Assembly (NCBI RefSeq): GCF_921293095.1 | Contig: NW_025791658.1 | Location: 3,596,001 to 3,660,000, forward strand | Length of the DNA: 64,000 nt | From: Ischnura elegans | Taxonomy: Eukaryota; Arthropoda; Insecta; Odonata; Coenagrionidae | Reading direction: 5' to 3' | In this document: positions 63,006-64,000 of the stretch, piece after piece | Layout of the letters: each line of letters starts with the position of its first letter | Position numbering within the stretch: the stretch's first letter is position 1 | The notes under the pieces: generated by a model | The model's database searches: none | Told to the model about the DNA's origin: nothing | Seen by the model: only the letters and a program-made list of their open reading frames with translations | Program-made: the position numbers and the translations under genes

Positions 63006-63217
63006 TATATTGTCTTGGCACCGACAATCTAGGGTTGGTATGTACATTAAGTTCCCTCCTCATCTCTCTGGGTACTTCCCCTTTCCCGTTAGCGTAGCCT
63101 TCCAGGAGTGTCTGCGTTCCCACAAAAAAGCTCACACGCAAAACGTAAAGTGAATACATTACAATAAAAATAAATGGGGGGCTGCAAAATACCAAATTGA
63201 TGATTAATAATAATCAC

Positions 63218-63307
63218 CTCGTTCGGCTCCTCGTTGATGGAGACTTCTGGCTCGACAGGAATCTCAACAATCTCCGACTCTTGGGGCTCCTCCTTGATCG
63301 AGCAAAC
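63218..63307 (-). CDS. Candidate acidic exon with IKEEP motif (zinc-finger gene)
   Basis: A strong acceptor (TTTTGTTTTTCCTTCTAATAG) precedes VCSIKEEPQESEIVEIPVEP and EVSINEEPNE, and the donor is GAG|GTGATT. It is 90 nt, phase 0 at both ends. Short acidic exons with IKEEP are common upstream of C2H2 arrays in arthropod zinc-finger genes, and IKEE fits a SUMO acceptor consensus. It is on the same strand, and in phase, with X1 (51431) and the finger exon (38280). Linkage across 12 kb is inferred. Confidence 0.6.
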
Positions 63308-63700
63308 CTATTAGAAGGAAAAACAAAACACTGTCTAAATAAGAGCCAGTTGCGTTCACACCAATTCCAACTGTCAAAAGGGTATCCTGGCTTTGAATCA
63401 AATTATGAAATTTCCTCTGGAACTTAACATTACATTCTGGGCTACCAGAAAGAAAGAAGCAAGAATCAATATATGTATACTATTAATGGTAAAAACCAGT
63501 TGTATAAAAATATAAATAGGTAAAATATATATTGAACACCAGTAGGCCATGGCTACGATATGTAAAACAGAAAGGTATGGGGCACTTCTTCAAAATTCCA
63601 TCTGCACGAGAGTTTCAAGCTAAAAAACAATACACACTCTACTTTACATAAGACATTTAAAATGACTTTCATATGACTATTCAAAAGGCTAACAAATTGG
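63308..63700. other. Unassigned, presumed intron
   Basis: No further exon or TE terminus recognised. Confidence 0.4.
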
Positions 63701-63704
63701 TTAA

Positions 63705-64000
63705 CACATTCCGTGCTGACCGTTTTTTGAAGAAACTGCCCTGTGGCTGACTTTTTGGCAAAAATTTGTATTTTTTTATTATTATTTTAACGACGTTATC
63801 TTATGATTTGTGATGCCTGCTACATATTTTCGCACTTTTTTTTAAAATAACCCTTCATTTGTTGAAAATTTGAAATTTAAATTTTCAAAGTATCCTGTCA
63901 AACTTTTGATACCTTCCCGCAACACACCTACATGTTTCCCACATTTCTTTGCTCTTTGTCAGTACTGTAGCGAAAACCCGTTCAGACTTTATCACTTTCT
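63705..64000. mobile_element. piggyBac-like left end running off the window (tentative)
   Basis: TTAA at 63701-63704 followed by CACATTCCGTGCTGACCG, which resembles TTAA-CAC...GC-type piggyBac-like termini. The right end would lie outside the window. Confidence 0.35.

Overview
Eukaryotic, animal-type genomic DNA, almost certainly from an arthropod and probably an insect. The evidence is an invertebrate-type copia element primed by an internal fragment of initiator-Met tRNA, Penelope-like elements (PLEs) with hammerhead-type motifs, a CATCTACATC-type arthropod repeat, a C2H2 zinc-finger exon, spliceosomal exon borders and AT-rich filler. There are no bacterial operons, rRNA genes, functional tRNA genes or CRISPR arrays. 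The species cannot be named from the sequence.

Most of the window is layered transposable-element (TE) debris. Positions 1-12 kb hold PLE insertions built as inverted repeats, nested in a short TIR repeat (here the H repeat), plus Tigger/pogo-like, piggyBac-like and other MITEs. Positions 12-30 kb hold two decayed LINE tails, a 132-bp perfect palindrome, tandem 280-bp repeats, several hAT-like MITEs and minus-strand PLEs. Positions 30,359-36,305 are a copia retrotransposon (LTR-gag-PR-INT-RT-RH-LTR), disabled by frameshifts and stops and split by a younger 5'-truncated PLE with a 12-bp target-site duplication (TSD). Positions 36-64 kb hold more SINEs, Harbinger-like, piggyBac-like, hAT and Tigger elements, and a 2.2-kb segment whose first third is GC-rich and full of small hairpins.

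The best candidate host gene lies on the minus strand. Short exons with good splice borders and compatible reading phases occur at 63307-63218, 51431-51304 and 51182-51008. A terminal exon at 38280-37540 encodes seven C2H2 zinc fingers. A second, slightly diverged copy of the middle exon pair lies at 50485-50364 and 50242-50047 and ends in a stop. Read together they suggest a nuclear zinc-finger protein with an acidic IKEEP segment and a very basic segment, whose introns are filled by the TEs.

The strongest structural theme is the PLEs. Five insertions share one layout: a 10-13-bp TSD, a 27-38-nt single-copy extension, then head-to-head inverted terminal-repeat arms that meet at or next to a hammerhead-like core. 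Hammerhead-like motifs occur at more than ten places. All functional statements come from reading motifs by eye; no database search or folding program was run.
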